Positions 16,542 through 26,034 of a stretch of 64,000 nt of DNA are shown in pieces; the first letter of the stretch is position 1; each line of letters opens with the position of its first letter. Source of the DNA: Pedobacter frigiditerrae (lineage in GTDB: Bacteria; Bacteroidota; Bacteroidia; Sphingobacteriales; Sphingobacteriaceae); NCBI RefSeq assembly GCF_032678705.1, contig NZ_JAVTSS010000002.1, positions 930,001-994,000 of the forward strand, read 5' to 3'. The notes beneath the pieces were generated by a model, which worked only from the letters and a program-made list of their open reading frames with translations, searched no databases and was not told the DNA's origin. The position numbers were made by a program, and so were the translations under genes.

Positions 16542-16570
16542 AAAAGCCTGTATAATTTATACAGGCTTTT
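16542..16570. terminator. Stem-loop terminator
   Basis: AAAAGCCTGTATA and TATACAGGCTTTT form a 13-bp stem with a 3-base loop, followed by TGTTTATTTTT. It works in both directions between convergent genes. Confidence 0.85.
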
Positions 16571-16628
16571 GTTTATTTTTAAGGTAATAGTCTATTCCAT
16601 ATTGCCCCTTAACTATTCCCTCTTTAAT

Positions 16629-18299
16629 CTATTTCATTCCCAAAACATCAACACCTTGGTCAAAAACAATATCAACTGGGATACCTTTTTTGGATAGCCT
16701 ATCTAAGTCGCCCTGCAATTCTGCTGCAATAATTCCATTGGTTTTTTGTGCTTTTTCTACAGCGATTTTATCACCATTGCCCTGAAGCGTAATGATAAAG
16801 TTGGTTAGCTCATTCATTGCTACTGCAAATTTGTCGAAATCAACTTTGTAAGTTCCATTAGCAGACCTTTGAAATGCACCTTTTTCTTTAAAGAAATTAA
16901 AGCATTGCATGTTTGCTTTACCATGAGATTCTGCTGCACCAAAACGTACCGAACGTAACAAGCCAGCCATAAATGTGGTGTAATAGTCTTTAATGTCGCC
17001 TGTAAGTTCGCCTTTTTTAAGCAAGCCAGTTACCATATACAAACCTAAAATATCGGCCTTGCCTTCTTCTAACCAAGAGTATTGTTCCTTCAACGCAGAG
17101 CGAACAGTTCCTTTTCCTGTAATGGTGTTTTTAATGCCTAAACCATGGGCTACTTCGTGGAACATCACATTGGCAAAGAACGCATCAAACTTGATGTATT
17201 TAATTTGGTCTTTATCAATTAACTCATTTGCAATTGGCACTAAGATTTTATCAAACTTAGCTTGCATTGCATTTTTCAATTGCGAACGGCGAGTACCTTT
17301 TTTCTGCTGAATAACTTCATCGTTAGGTAAGTTAACCGCTATTGTTTTCGAGCCAGCATTGCAATCTCCAGCATAATAAACAACATCGTAAGCATTTAAT
17401 TCAGAGTCGGTGCCAGGCGTTTCTTTTTTATATTTCGCATCAACTGGTAAGCCTTTTTGTAATTCAGGTAGCATGGCAACATATTTTGCCAAACGTTTGC
17501 TCCATACTTTATCCTTAACTAAAACGTAAGATTCAAACGATGCACGGGCATTGAATAACTTATCGTCGTAGTTTTCAATCGGACCAATGATAATGTCAAG
17601 TCCATTGTTTTTCATGTCAAGCCAAGCATAATCACTAGCGGTATAGTTATCGCTTACCAAAGCATCGGCACGAAGATTTAGGTATTTTTTTAGACCAGCA
17701 TCGTCAGCAACTAATGCTGCTTGTTTTAACAAACTGCTAGCTTTTTGTAATTCAGTAGCGTAAATAACGTGATAAGGAACTGAAATTAATTTGCCTTGCT
17801 CGGTTCTAATCACAGAATACAAACCAAATTTATCTTTTACATCAGACTTTTCAAGGTCTTCTTTTTTCATCCCAGCAGGATAAAAAGTTCCATTTTCAGG
17901 TTTTGGACCGATTCCAGTTACAAAGGGTTTGTCGCCATTTAACCTATCCCAAGGACCGTAATTAATCATTACAAACTGTTTCGTTTTTTCGTCCTTAATG
18001 GTGCTTAAAAGGCTATCACGTTGTGGATAGGCTTGTTTCCAGAATAATTCGTCCATTATTTTGGCAGCCTCAATTAACAAAGGAAGCACTTTTCTTTCGC
18101 TTACGGTAAGTGCATTTAAATCTGTACTTAACCGAACCCTTTCGTAAATTGGTAATCGTTGGGCAACATATTCTATTAAACTGTCTTTATCTTTCTTGTC
18201 GTTATTAGCTGTTTTTTGCTCTGCGTTATTGCAAGAAAATAGGCTAGCCGTTATAGAAAGGCCTACAAGTAAAGCAACAGTTTTGTTATTATTCTTCAT
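16629..18299 (-). CDS. Peptidase M49-like (dipeptidyl-peptidase III-like) zinc hydrolase, lipoprotein
   Basis: A 556-residue predicted lipoprotein (lipobox LFSC followed by NN, lipid Cys23). The zinc site is HEVAHG near residue 380 with EEGKAD about 35 residues later. Classical DPP III has an HExxGH motif with one extra residue between the histidines; here the spacing is the shorter HExxH, as in the Nudix-fused plant relatives and a Bacteroidota group of M49-like proteins. Length is shorter than classical DPP III (about 700). Predicted to cleave peptides in the periplasm or at the outer membrane, but with the altered motif the specificity is uncertain. It is convergent with the lipoprotein gene at 15993 and divergent from an amidase lipoprotein. 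Confidence 0.82.
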   Translation of the reverse strand: MKNNNKTVALLVGLSITASLFSCNNAEQKTANNDKKDKDSLIEYVAQRLPIYERVRLSTDLNALTVSERKVLPLLIEAAKIMDELFWKQAYPQRDSLLSTIKDEKTKQFVMINYGPWDRLNGDKPFVTGIGPKPENGTFYPAGMKKEDLEKSDVKDKFGLYSVIRTEQGKLISVPYHVIYATELQKASSLLKQAALVADDAGLKKYLNLRADALVSDNYTASDYAWLDMKNNGLDIIIGPIENYDDKLFNARASFESYVLVKDKVWSKRLAKYVAMLPELQKGLPVDAKYKKETPGTDSELNAYDVVYYAGDCNAGSKTIAVNLPNDEVIQQKKGTRRSQLKNAMQAKFDKILVPIANELIDKDQIKYIKFDAFFANVMFHEVAHGLGIKNTITGKGTVRSALKEQYSWLEEGKADILGLYMVTGLLKKGELTGDIKDYYTTFMAGLLRSVRFGAAESHGKANMQCFNFFKEKGAFQRSANGTYKVDFDKFAVAMNELTNFIITLQGNGDKIAVEKAQKTNGIIAAELQGDLDRLSKKGIPVDIVFDQGVDVLGMK

Positions 18300-18393
18300 T
18301 TGGTTACGAAATTGATTTTATTTTATTTCAATGCACTAAATTAGCAAAAAATACAAGCAAATTTTTATTGATTATCATTACTAAACAAAAGCC

Positions 18394-19227
18394 ATGCCGT
18401 TAAAAAAGTCAATTTTAAGTAGTGCCATTTTATTAGGATTCGGTTTATTTTTAACCAACTGTAGCACCAATAAATATGCCGCAACAGATAAAATTTATAA
18501 AAATATGGCGAAGGGTTTCTCTAAAACCATTAGAGCAACTCCACCAGAAGGACAAACCATAGATTCTCTTAACAACCAACAGTATTTTGTGGGTACGGTT
18601 AATATGGGAATTAGGAAACCTAATTTTGTAATCATCCATCACACCGCACAAGATTCTTTAGCTCAAACTATAAAAACATTTACTATTGCAAGAACGGCAG
18701 TTAGTTCTCATTATGTGGTGAGTAGAGATGGAAAAGTGGTGCAAATGGTAAATGATTATTTAAGGGCGCAACATGCCGGAGCTGGTAAATGGGGAAGTGT
18801 TACCGATATGAATTCTTGCTCTATTGGTATAGAAATGGATAATAATGGTACAACCGATGTTTGGACTGATGCACAGATCAATAGCCTTTGCGCTTTATTG
18901 GCTACCTTGAAAAAGAAATACAGCATTCCAACTGCTAACTTTATTGGCCATGCTGATTTTGCCCCAACACGCAAACCCGACCCAAATAATTTCCCTTGGA
19001 AAACTTTGGCTAAAAAAGGATTTGGATTGTGGTTTGATGATGTTTTGCAAATGCCACCTGCAGATTTTGATACCACTTCCGCCTTGCGCATTATTGGTTA
19101 CGATGTAAAAAATTTAGGTGCAGCCGTTACAGCTTTCAAACGTCATTTTGTGGGTAATGATTTAACGCCAACCTTAACAGACCCAGATAAGTTGATTCTG
19201 TATAATTTATACAAGAAATATATGTAA
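18394..19227 (+). CDS. N-acetylmuramoyl-L-alanine amidase (Amidase_2), lipoprotein
   Basis: A 277-residue lipoprotein (lipobox LTNC, Cys23) with an Amidase_2 domain at about residues 72-215. Likely zinc ligands are H82 (VIIHHTAQ) and the His and Asp of NFIGHADFAPTRKPDPN; IGIEMDNNG is the conserved central strand. It would cleave the amide bond between muramic acid and the stem peptide, in the manner of AmiD. The C-terminal 60 residues form a small helical extension typical of the AmiD-like group. It starts divergently from the M49-like gene, with about 95 bases between. Confidence 0.9.
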   Translation: MPLKKSILSSAILLGFGLFLTNCSTNKYAATDKIYKNMAKGFSKTIRATPPEGQTIDSLNNQQYFVGTVNMGIRKPNFVIIHHTAQDSLAQTIKTFTIARTAVSSHYVVSRDGKVVQMVNDYLRAQHAGAGKWGSVTDMNSCSIGIEMDNNGTTDVWTDAQINSLCALLATLKKKYSIPTANFIGHADFAPTRKPDPNNFPWKTLAKKGFGLWFDDVLQMPPADFDTTSALRIIGYDVKNLGAAVTAFKRHFVGNDLTPTLTDPDKLILYNLYKKYM

Positions 19228-19290
19228 AACGTAAGACGGAAATGTAAGATGTAATGAGACCATTTTCCATCTTACATTTTCCCTTTTACA
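19228..19290. repeat. Inverted word tract (GTAAGATG / CATCTTAC)
   Basis: GGAAATGTAAGATGTAATG is matched in reverse by CCATCTTACATTTTCC. It fills the space between the convergent amidase and glnS genes, and may terminate transcription. Similar words (AAGATGGAAAAT) lie upstream of gltX near 3235. Confidence 0.45.
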
Positions 19291-20946
19291 TTAAGCTTTC
19301 GGTTTCCAAGCTTCTTTTAAACCAACAGTCCTGTTGAAAATAATGTTTCCAGGCTTAGAATCTTTATCTACGCTAAAGTATCCTTTGCGTATAAATTGAT
19401 AACCTATACCTTGTTCTGCATTAGCCAAATAAGGTTCAATATATGCTTGTTTAATCACTTGCATACTATCTGGATTTAAATATTCCTTAAAGTCGCCTTC
19501 TTCACTATCTGGAGATTCTACGGTGAATAATCGGTCGTATAAACGAACCTCCGCAGTTTCTGCGTGTTTGGCACTAACCCAATGGATGGTTCCTTTTACA
19601 TTTATGCCACTTGTATCTTCACCACTTTTAGATTCTGGAATATAAGTACAATGAATTTCTGTTATGTTCCCGTTTTGATCTTTTTTGAAATCTTCACATT
19701 TAACAATGTAAGCATGTTTTAATCTTACTGTTGCACCTGGCGCCAATCTGAACCATTTTTTTGCTGGCTCTTCCATGAAATCTTCACGCTCTATCCAAAG
19801 TTCATTGCTGAAAGGAATTTCACGAGTTCCACCTTTATCTTCAGCTTCTGGATTGTTTTCTCCTATTAAAATTTCTTCACCTTTGGTATAATTGGTAATG
19901 ATTAATTTGATAGGATCTAAAACAGCCATTACACGAGTAGCTCTTTTATTTAAATCTTCGCGAATGCAAAACTCTAATAAGCTTAACTCAATTAGATTTT
20001 CTCTTTTGGCAATGCCTATGCGCTCACAAAACTCTTTAATGCTTTCTGGTGTATAACCTCTTCTGCGCAAACCACTAATAGTTGGCATTCGTGGATCATC
20101 CCAACCGCTAACCATGTTTTCGTTAACCAATTGCATTAACTTACGTTTGCTCATTACTGTATAAGTAAGATTTAAACGAGCAAATTCATATTGTTTAGAC
20201 GGAAAAATTCCTAATTTCTCAATAAACCAATCGTACAATTCTCTGTGAGAAACATATTCTAAAGTACAAATAGAGTGTGTGATGTTTTCGATGCTATCAC
20301 TTTGTCCATGTGCAAAATCATACATTGGATAAATGCACCAAGCATCTCCAGTACGGTGATGATGAGCGTGTTTAATACGATATATAATCGGATCTCGCAT
20401 CAACATATTCGAACTAGACAAATCAATTTTAGCTCTTAATGTACAAGTTCCATCAGCAAATTCGCCATTCTTCATGCTGGCAAACAAAGCTAGGTTTTCA
20501 TCGACAGTACGTTCTCTGTAAGCACTTGGCGTACCTGGTTCTGTTGGTGTTCCTTTTTGAGTTGCAATTTCTTCAGCTGTGCTATGGTCTACATAAGCTA
20601 AGCCATCTTCAATCAGTTTTACGGCGAAAGAATGTAGCTGATCAAAATAATCTGAGGCATATAATTCATTTTTCCATTGAAAGCCTAACCATTGAATGTC
20701 TGCCTGTTGGCTGTCTACGTATTCTGTTTTTTCAGTTACTGGATTAGTGTCGTCAAAACGTAGATTAGTGTAACCACCATATTTTTGGGTTAAACCAAAA
20801 TTAAGGCAAATTGCTTTAGCATGTCCAATGTGTAAGTATCCGTTAGGCTCTGGCGGAAAACGAGTTACCAAGGTTTTCGTTTTTCCACTACTTAAATCAT
20901 TCTCTATTAGCTCTTCAATAAAGTTCAATGATTTTTCTTCACTCAT
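19291..20946 (-). CDS. glnS: Glutamine--tRNA ligase
   Basis: Class I glutaminyl-tRNA synthetase of 551 residues, close to the E. coli enzyme in length. The HIGH motif is in PPEPNGYLHIGHAKA and the KMSKS-type loop is VMSKRKL. Both C-terminal beta-barrel anticodon domains are present. GlnRS is patchy in bacteria, being acquired from eukaryotes; its presence here is typical for many Bacteroidota. A TAnnTTTG box lies 23-30 bases upstream of the start on the minus strand. Confidence 0.97.
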   Translation of the reverse strand: MSEEKSLNFIEELIENDLSSGKTKTLVTRFPPEPNGYLHIGHAKAICLNFGLTQKYGGYTNLRFDDTNPVTEKTEYVDSQQADIQWLGFQWKNELYASDYFDQLHSFAVKLIEDGLAYVDHSTAEEIATQKGTPTEPGTPSAYRERTVDENLALFASMKNGEFADGTCTLRAKIDLSSSNMLMRDPIIYRIKHAHHHRTGDAWCIYPMYDFAHGQSDSIENITHSICTLEYVSHRELYDWFIEKLGIFPSKQYEFARLNLTYTVMSKRKLMQLVNENMVSGWDDPRMPTISGLRRRGYTPESIKEFCERIGIAKRENLIELSLLEFCIREDLNKRATRVMAVLDPIKLIITNYTKGEEILIGENNPEAEDKGGTREIPFSNELWIEREDFMEEPAKKWFRLAPGATVRLKHAYIVKCEDFKKDQNGNITEIHCTYIPESKSGEDTSGINVKGTIHWVSAKHAETAEVRLYDRLFTVESPDSEEGDFKEYLNPDSMQVIKQAYIEPYLANAEQGIGYQFIRKGYFSVDKDSKPGNIIFNRTVGLKEAWKPKA

Positions 20947-20968
20947 AAAAATTATAGATTATAGACCT

Positions 20969-20976
20969 CAAAGTTA
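20969..20976 (-). promoter_or_regulatory. -7 promoter box (TAACTTTG) of glnS
   Basis: TAACTTTG on the minus strand matches TAnnTTTG and would start transcription about 15 bases before the glnS ATG. No clear -33 element. Confidence 0.45.
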
Positions 20977-21066
20977 ACAAGATTAGGGTAAATTAAGGCT
21001 GTTTTTAACGCATTGATTAATAAAACAGCTAATTTATTTACATTTACACTCTACTCAGTATCAAAT

Positions 21067-21486
21067 ATGAACAAAACATTGAACAGACCTATTCGGGTTT
21101 TAGTAGCAAAAGTGGGCTTAGATGGACATGATCGCGGTGCAAAAGTGATCGCAACATCCTTGAGAGATGCTGGTATGGAGGTTATTTATACAGGCTTGCG
21201 TCAAACACCAGAAATGGTTGTAAATGCAGCTTTGCAAGAAGACGTTGATGCCATCGGCATTTCCATTCTTTCAGGTGCGCACATGACGGTTTTTCCAAAA
21301 ATTGTAGCCGTCATGAAAGAAAAGCAATTAACTGATGTTTTATTAACTGGCGGAGGAATTATTCCCGAAAGAGATATGAAAAAGCTTCAGGAAATTGGTG
21401 TTGGAGAACTTTTTCCTCCAGGAACACCGATGGCAAGCATAGTAACTTATATAGAGAATTGGGTTGTTAAGAACAGAAATTTTTAA
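21067..21486 (+). CDS. Stand-alone cobalamin-binding domain protein (methylmalonyl-CoA mutase C-terminal type)
   Basis: A 139-residue protein equal to the B12-binding domain of methylmalonyl-CoA mutase. It has the base-off motif DGHDRGA at about residues 19-25 plus SILSGAH and GGGIIP in the corrinoid pocket. I use ATG 21067; an in-frame ATG at 21013 adds 18 residues without similarity. The catalytic TIM-barrel subunit is not in the window. The next gene, an enoyl-CoA hydratase, starts 3 bases after the stop, suggesting joint work in acyl-CoA metabolism. It could be the small subunit of a split mutase, or an adaptor for a related isomerase. Confidence 0.88.
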   Translation: MNKTLNRPIRVLVAKVGLDGHDRGAKVIATSLRDAGMEVIYTGLRQTPEMVVNAALQEDVDAIGISILSGAHMTVFPKIVAVMKEKQLTDVLLTGGGIIPERDMKKLQEIGVGELFPPGTPMASIVTYIENWVVKNRNF

Positions 21487-21489
21487 GGT

Positions 21490-22272
21490 ATGGCATATCA
21501 ACAAATCATAGCTGAAGTAAAAGACCAGATTTTTTACATCACCATAAATAGAGAGCAAAAACTGAATGCCTTAAATAAGGAAGTGCTAACTGAACTGGCT
21601 GATGCAATTGCGTTTGCTTCAAAAAGTGAAGAAGTGAGAGGAGTTTTAATTACAGGAGCCGGTGAAAAAGCATTTGTTGCAGGGGCAGATATTTCTGAGT
21701 TTCAAAATTATTCATTGGCTGAAGGAAAAGAGCTGGCAAGAAGCGGTCACCAAAATGTTTTCGACGCTATTGAAAATTGTCCGAAACCAGTTGTAGCTGC
21801 AATAAATGGTTTCGCCCTTGGCGGAGGGTTAGAATTAGCCATGGCTTGCCATATACGAGTAGCAAGTGATAATGCAAAACTGGGTTTGCCAGAAGTTACA
21901 TTAGGTTTAATACCTGGTTATGGCGGTACGCAAAGATTAACGCAATTAGTTGGAAAAGGTAGAGCTATTGAAATGATTACAACTGCCGATATGATTACTG
22001 CTGAAAAAGCCTATAGAACTGGATTGGTAAACGAAGTTGTGCCACAGGTAGAATTAATCGCAAAGGCGGAAGAAATTTTGAATAAAATTAAAACCAGAGC
22101 GCCTTTGGCAATTGCCAATGCTATAAAAGCCGTTAATGCTTCTCTAAAAGAAAATATAAACGGATTTGAGGTTGAAATAGAAGAATTTGCTAACTGTTTT
22201 CAAACGGAAGATTTTAAAGAAGGTGTTACCGCCTTCATAGAGAAACGTAAGGCGATTTTTAAAGGTAGATAG
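21490..22272 (+). CDS. Enoyl-CoA hydratase/isomerase (crotonase family)
   Basis: A 260-residue crotonase-fold enzyme. The oxyanion-hole segments are GEKAFVAGADISEF and NGFALGGGLELAMACH, and the second catalytic region is LPEVTLGLIPGYGGTQRL with the Glu expected of hydratases. It most likely hydrates short-chain 2-enoyl-CoA in fatty acid, amino acid or polyhydroxyalkanoate-type metabolism. It is in an operon with the B12-binding protein directly upstream. The exact substrate cannot be given. Confidence 0.92.
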   Translation: MAYQQIIAEVKDQIFYITINREQKLNALNKEVLTELADAIAFASKSEEVRGVLITGAGEKAFVAGADISEFQNYSLAEGKELARSGHQNVFDAIENCPKPVVAAINGFALGGGLELAMACHIRVASDNAKLGLPEVTLGLIPGYGGTQRLTQLVGKGRAIEMITTADMITAEKAYRTGLVNEVVPQVELIAKAEEILNKIKTRAPLAIANAIKAVNASLKENINGFEVEIEEFANCFQTEDFKEGVTAFIEKRKAIFKGR

Positions 22273-22440
22273 TGTTTTTTTGGGCTAAGGAAAACTTATT
22301 TATTCAATTGAAAATCAGCAGGTTTAACTATTTGTACGTGTTATTGGGTATTATAATATACCTATTTATGGGTATATGTTTTACCAGGGTTTGTTCCAAT
22401 ATTTGATAAATAAAAATTAATCAAATTAACTCGATCAAAC

Positions 22441-22974
22441 ATGAAAAAACTAGTATTTACTTTATTAGCTGGCGCAATGTTGTTGGCTGGTTCAAATCTA
22501 AAAGCACAAAATGCAGGCGTTAATGGTTTCAAATTTGGTATTGGGCTTGAAGGCGCTTTACCCCTAAGTGGTTTAAAAGCCTCTTATGATGTTGGCGCCG
22601 GTTTAACCTTAAGATTTAGTCAAGGTATTGCAGAAAATTTTGACGCAACCTTAACTACAGGTGCAATTGCATTTATTCCTAAAGATTTGGCAAACGCAAA
22701 CCTTGATACTAAAGCTGCAATCTGGATCCCAATCAAAGCAGGTGGTCGTTACATGTTCTCCGAAAACTTTTACGGTATGGCAGAAGCAGGTGTAACTATT
22801 GCTAAAACTTATTTACCCTCTGCTGCTGGCGGAAATGTTACCTCGGTAAGTAGTACAAGTTTTACTTATGCGCCCGGTGTAGGTGCTAAGTTTGGAGGCT
22901 TTGATGTTGGCGTGAGATATGAAGGATTAGACGGCGCAGGATTTATGGGATTAAGATTAGGCTTTACGTTTTAA
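22441..22974 (+). CDS. Small outer-membrane beta-barrel protein (porin-like)
   Basis: A 177-residue exported protein with signal peptide (MKKLVFTLLAGAMLLAGSNLKAQ, cleavage after residue about 23). The mature part has amphipathic strands rich in Gly and aromatics (GFKFGIGLEGALPL, GLTLRF, FGGFDVGVRYE) and ends in LRLGFTF with terminal Phe, the usual signal for barrel insertion. It resembles the eight-stranded OmpA/OmpX-type barrels. Function unknown. A terminator follows at 22998-23030. Confidence 0.85.
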   Translation: MKKLVFTLLAGAMLLAGSNLKAQNAGVNGFKFGIGLEGALPLSGLKASYDVGAGLTLRFSQGIAENFDATLTTGAIAFIPKDLANANLDTKAAIWIPIKAGGRYMFSENFYGMAEAGVTIAKTYLPSAAGGNVTSVSSTSFTYAPGVGAKFGGFDVGVRYEGLDGAGFMGLRLGFTF

Positions 22975-22997
22975 CCAATAAGAAAATAATTTAATTT

Positions 22998-23030
22998 AAA
23001 AGCATCTGTTTTTTAACAGGTGCTTTTTTT
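22998..23030 (+). terminator. Rho-independent terminator
   Basis: AAAAGCATCTGTT and AACAGGTGCTTTT form a stem (one G-T pair) followed by a T run. Confidence 0.8.
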
Positions 23031-23114
23031 ATGTGTTTTTTCAACAAATTTAGTGTAGAAAATATTTCCCAAACTAAATATTTATTTATATTTAGCTATT
23101 ATTTAGTTATTTAT

Positions 23115-24536
23115 ATGAAGAAAATATTAATCGTTGATGATGAAATAAATATCGGGCTCTTGTTATCAAAATTTTTAACGAGAAATTCCTTTAGTGTAGA
23201 AACGGCTACAAATGGTAATTCTGCTATGGATCATATGTCTAAGCAGAAGTTTGATTTGGTGCTATGTGATTACCGTTTGGAAGATACAGACGGTAAGGAA
23301 ATGTTAATTAAAATCAAAGATAATTATCCTAGTACCGGTGTAATTATCATCACGGGTTATTCTGATATAAAACTCGCTGTTGAATTGATAAAACTAGGGG
23401 CTTACGATTATATTACTAAACCTCTTTATCCTGACGAAATTTTAAATACGATTAATAAAGCAATTGAAACGCAGATTGCCCTTAACTCGGTCGATGAAAT
23501 AGCCACATCTGCAACTAAGAAAGAAAAATTAAACAAGAAAGTTGAAGCAGATACTGGCGAATTTGTTGTTGGACAAAGTATTGCGTCAAGGGATTTGATG
23601 AAACAAATAATGCTTGTTGCCCCTACATCCTATAGCGTTATTTTAACTGGCGAAAGTGGAACCGGGAAAGAATCTGTTGCTAAAACAATCCACTTAAACA
23701 GTCCAAGGAAAGATAAACCTTTTGTGGCGATGGACTGCGGTTCTTTAACAAAAGAATTAGCAGGAAGTGAATTTTTTGGCCATGAAAAGGGCTCTTTTAC
23801 AGGGGCCCTGTATACCAAAATTGGTCACTTCGAGATGGCAAATGGAGGAACATTGTTTTTGGATGAGGTTGGGAATTTATCTTACGAAATTCAGGCTGCT
23901 TTGTTGCGAACAGTACAAGAGAGAAAGATAAAGCGTATCGGTAGCACAAAGGAGCTGGACTTAGACGTAAGAATTATCGTGGCAACCAATGAGAACCTTG
24001 GAGATTCAATTCAAAAGGGAAGATTTAGAGAAGATTTATTCCATAGGTTTAATGAGTTCTCTATTCACTTGCCACCAATAAGCCAAAGAGGAAGGGATAT
24101 CATGGTTTTTGCAAACACTTTTTTGGGAATTGCAAATGAAGAGTTGAGCCGGAATGTTCAGGGTTTTTCTGAAGAAGTTGAAGAATGTTTCTTAACCTAT
24201 AATTGGCCTGGAAATGTTCGCGAACTTAAAAATGTTGTAAGGAGAGCAACATTATTAACCGAGGGAGAGGAGATTCAATTAAAGGCGTTGCCATTAGAAA
24301 TTTCAACTTACGCAAAAGCAACGGCAATTGAAAACGCAGTTGAAAATTCTATTGTCCGTTCTGCCCTTACCAATAAACCACGTGATTTAAAAAACGCAGC
24401 CTTAGAAGCAGAATATGAAGCGATATTAAATGTGCTTAAAGAGGTAAACTTTAATAAAACAAAAGCTGCTAAAATTTTAAATATCGATAGAAAGACACTT
24501 TATAATAAAATGAAAGCTATCGATTTAGATAATTAA
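23115..24536 (+). CDS. NtrC-family sigma-54-dependent response regulator
   Basis: A 473-residue regulator: receiver (1-120, D52 in LVLCDYRLED), AAA+ sigma-54 activator domain (about 150-390) and a C-terminal Fis-type helix-turn-helix (TKAAKILNIDRKTLYNKM). Walker A is GESGTGKE, the sigma-54 contact loop is GSFTGA, Walker B is GTLFLDEVG, and the arginine region is REDLFHRF. The loop has Ser in place of the more common Ala of GAFTGA, a known tolerated variant. The start at 23115 gives MKKILIVDDE; an in-frame ATG at 23031 would add 28 residues that overlap the previous terminator. No kinase gene is adjacent, so it is an orphan. Confidence 0.93.
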   Translation: MKKILIVDDEINIGLLLSKFLTRNSFSVETATNGNSAMDHMSKQKFDLVLCDYRLEDTDGKEMLIKIKDNYPSTGVIIITGYSDIKLAVELIKLGAYDYITKPLYPDEILNTINKAIETQIALNSVDEIATSATKKEKLNKKVEADTGEFVVGQSIASRDLMKQIMLVAPTSYSVILTGESGTGKESVAKTIHLNSPRKDKPFVAMDCGSLTKELAGSEFFGHEKGSFTGALYTKIGHFEMANGGTLFLDEVGNLSYEIQAALLRTVQERKIKRIGSTKELDLDVRIIVATNENLGDSIQKGRFREDLFHRFNEFSIHLPPISQRGRDIMVFANTFLGIANEELSRNVQGFSEEVEECFLTYNWPGNVRELKNVVRRATLLTEGEEIQLKALPLEISTYAKATAIENAVENSIVRSALTNKPRDLKNAALEAEYEAILNVLKEVNFNKTKAAKILNIDRKTLYNKMKAIDLDN

Positions 24537-24554
24537 AAATTTATTAAAAAAATG

Positions 24555-24584
24555 GAAGCCTCTAAAACAATTTGGAGGCTTTTG
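24555..24584 (+). terminator. Rho-independent terminator
   Basis: GAAGCCTC and GAGGCTTTT form a short stem after the regulator gene, followed by TTTTGTTATTT. Confidence 0.7.
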
Positions 24585-24616
24585 TTATTTAATGAGATGT
24601 ACATCTAAAGCTCCCT

Positions 24617-25669
24617 ATGTCTATTTTTACTTACAAACAGCGTAACTATATCAACCTTGTTATTATTATAGCATTAGGTTGTTTAATTGCTTATTCTCTA
24701 ATGGGAATTTTTGGCTCTTTGTTAAGTACACTCGTACTGTACACCATTTTGCGCCCAGGATACATTCATTTAACAGAAGTAAAAAATTGGAATAGGCGTT
24801 TTACTGCAGTGTTACTTTTGTTTATCTCCATTATAGTACTGGTGCTTCCATTTTATGCACTTAGCAGTATGGTAATTGAGAAAATTACTGAGCTAAATAA
24901 CGATCAAATTTATTTTAAAAACTTGCTCTATAAAATTCAGCATCTTTTACCTGTTAATGGAAACATTGGTAAAATAATAGAGGATGGATTGAAAAGTGCA
25001 GGAAGCTGGGCAACAGGTTTATTTCCATCTTTAATTTCTGGAGTATTTAATGTAGTGCTTGGCTTGTTGCTAATGTATTTTTTACTCTATTTTATGTTGG
25101 TAGAAAGGGGAACATTTGAAAATGCCCTAATTAAATATGCACCATTTAGAGAACAAAATGCACATCGCTTTGCTGAAGAAATGCGAAACACAACTTATGC
25201 AAATGTTGTTGGACAAGGCTTTATTGCCATTGTTCAAGGTTCATTGGTAAGTTTAGCATTTTATGTATTAGGGTATAACGACCCACTTTTTTGGGGGGTT
25301 ATTACAGCATTTATTTCGTTGGTTCCCATATTAGGACCGCCAGTAATCTTTGTGCCTGGTGCATTATTACAACTGGCTGAGGGAAATAATTTTGCTGGTT
25401 GGGCCATGTTAATTTTCGGTTTTGTGGTCATCATTAATATCGATAATGTGTTGAGATTCATGATTGCAAAAAAAATTGGCAATATTCATCCAATAATTAC
25501 TGTAATTGGCGTAGTTATTGGTATTCCTTTATTTGGTATATTGGGGCTGGTGTTTGGACCATTGTTATTATCTTACTTCTTTTTGCTGATCAAAATTTAT
25601 GAAACGAGTGCCATGGCAACAGAAAGATTAGAAAGAATTAAAACAAATCATGAACAAGAAGAGTTATAA
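24617..25669 (+). CDS. AI-2E family transporter (PerM/TqsA type permease)
   Basis: A 350-residue integral membrane protein with about eight TM segments: pairs at roughly 12-50 and 62-88, then a cluster from 140 to the C-terminus. The C-terminal half has the family features GVITAFISLVPILGPPV and GNIHPIITVIGV. Members export autoinducer-2 or other small molecules, or act in Na+/H+ exchange, so the name is a family label. It begins 80 bases after the regulator gene and ends 77 bases before the YtxH gene. Confidence 0.9.
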   Translation: MSIFTYKQRNYINLVIIIALGCLIAYSLMGIFGSLLSTLVLYTILRPGYIHLTEVKNWNRRFTAVLLLFISIIVLVLPFYALSSMVIEKITELNNDQIYFKNLLYKIQHLLPVNGNIGKIIEDGLKSAGSWATGLFPSLISGVFNVVLGLLLMYFLLYFMLVERGTFENALIKYAPFREQNAHRFAEEMRNTTYANVVGQGFIAIVQGSLVSLAFYVLGYNDPLFWGVITAFISLVPILGPPVIFVPGALLQLAEGNNFAGWAMLIFGFVVIINIDNVLRFMIAKKIGNIHPIITVIGVVIGIPLFGILGLVFGPLLLSYFFLLIKIYETSAMATERLERIKTNHEQEEL

Positions 25670-25746
25670 TTTAAGATTAACAGTAGCATAACATCAGCAT
25701 TGCTATATTTGAAATAACTTATGTTTAACAATAAAAATTAATTATT

Positions 25747-26013
25747 ATGAACGATAATTCGAAAGTACTAGTAGCATTATTAGCTGGTTTAGCTGCAGGA
25801 GCAGCATTAGGTTTATTATTTGCCCCAGAAAAAGGAAGTGATACAAGAGATAAACTAAGTCAATCTTTAAAAGATTTGGGTGATTCAATTAAAGATAAAG
25901 CAGCAGATGAAATTAATAACCTTAGCAGCTTAAAAGATAAAGTGGTAAGCTCTATCAAAAGTAAATTACGTGATGTTGAAGATGAATATTCAACTGAAGT
26001 AGAAAATATCTGA
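25747..26013 (+). CDS. YtxH-domain protein
   Basis: An 88-residue protein with the YtxH signature: a short Gly/Ala-rich TM or membrane-associated segment ([22 protein letters not shown], about residues 9-28) and a charged amphipathic helix with the repeating K/D pattern. YtxH proteins are associated with stress and the envelope in many bacteria. It is the first of three tightly packed genes (YtxH, holin-like, unknown) with gaps of 21 and -17 bases, a grouping common in Bacteroidota. Confidence 0.88.
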   Translation: MNDNSKVLVALLAGLAAGAALGLLFAPEKGSDTRDKLSQSLKDLGDSIKDKAADEINNLSSLKDKVVSSIKSKLRDVEDEYSTEVENI

Positions 26014-26034
26014 GCTATTTAATCTTAACAGATA

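Noticed and set aside
20947..21066. Cobalamin riboswitch upstream of the B12-binding protein
   Set aside because: The spacer is only about 120 bases, shared with a divergent glnS promoter, and no B12-box-like sequence was seen.
22975..23114. Sigma-54 promoter near the NtrC-type regulator
   Set aside because: No TGGCAC-N5-TTGCA-type sequence was found in the spacers around this gene.
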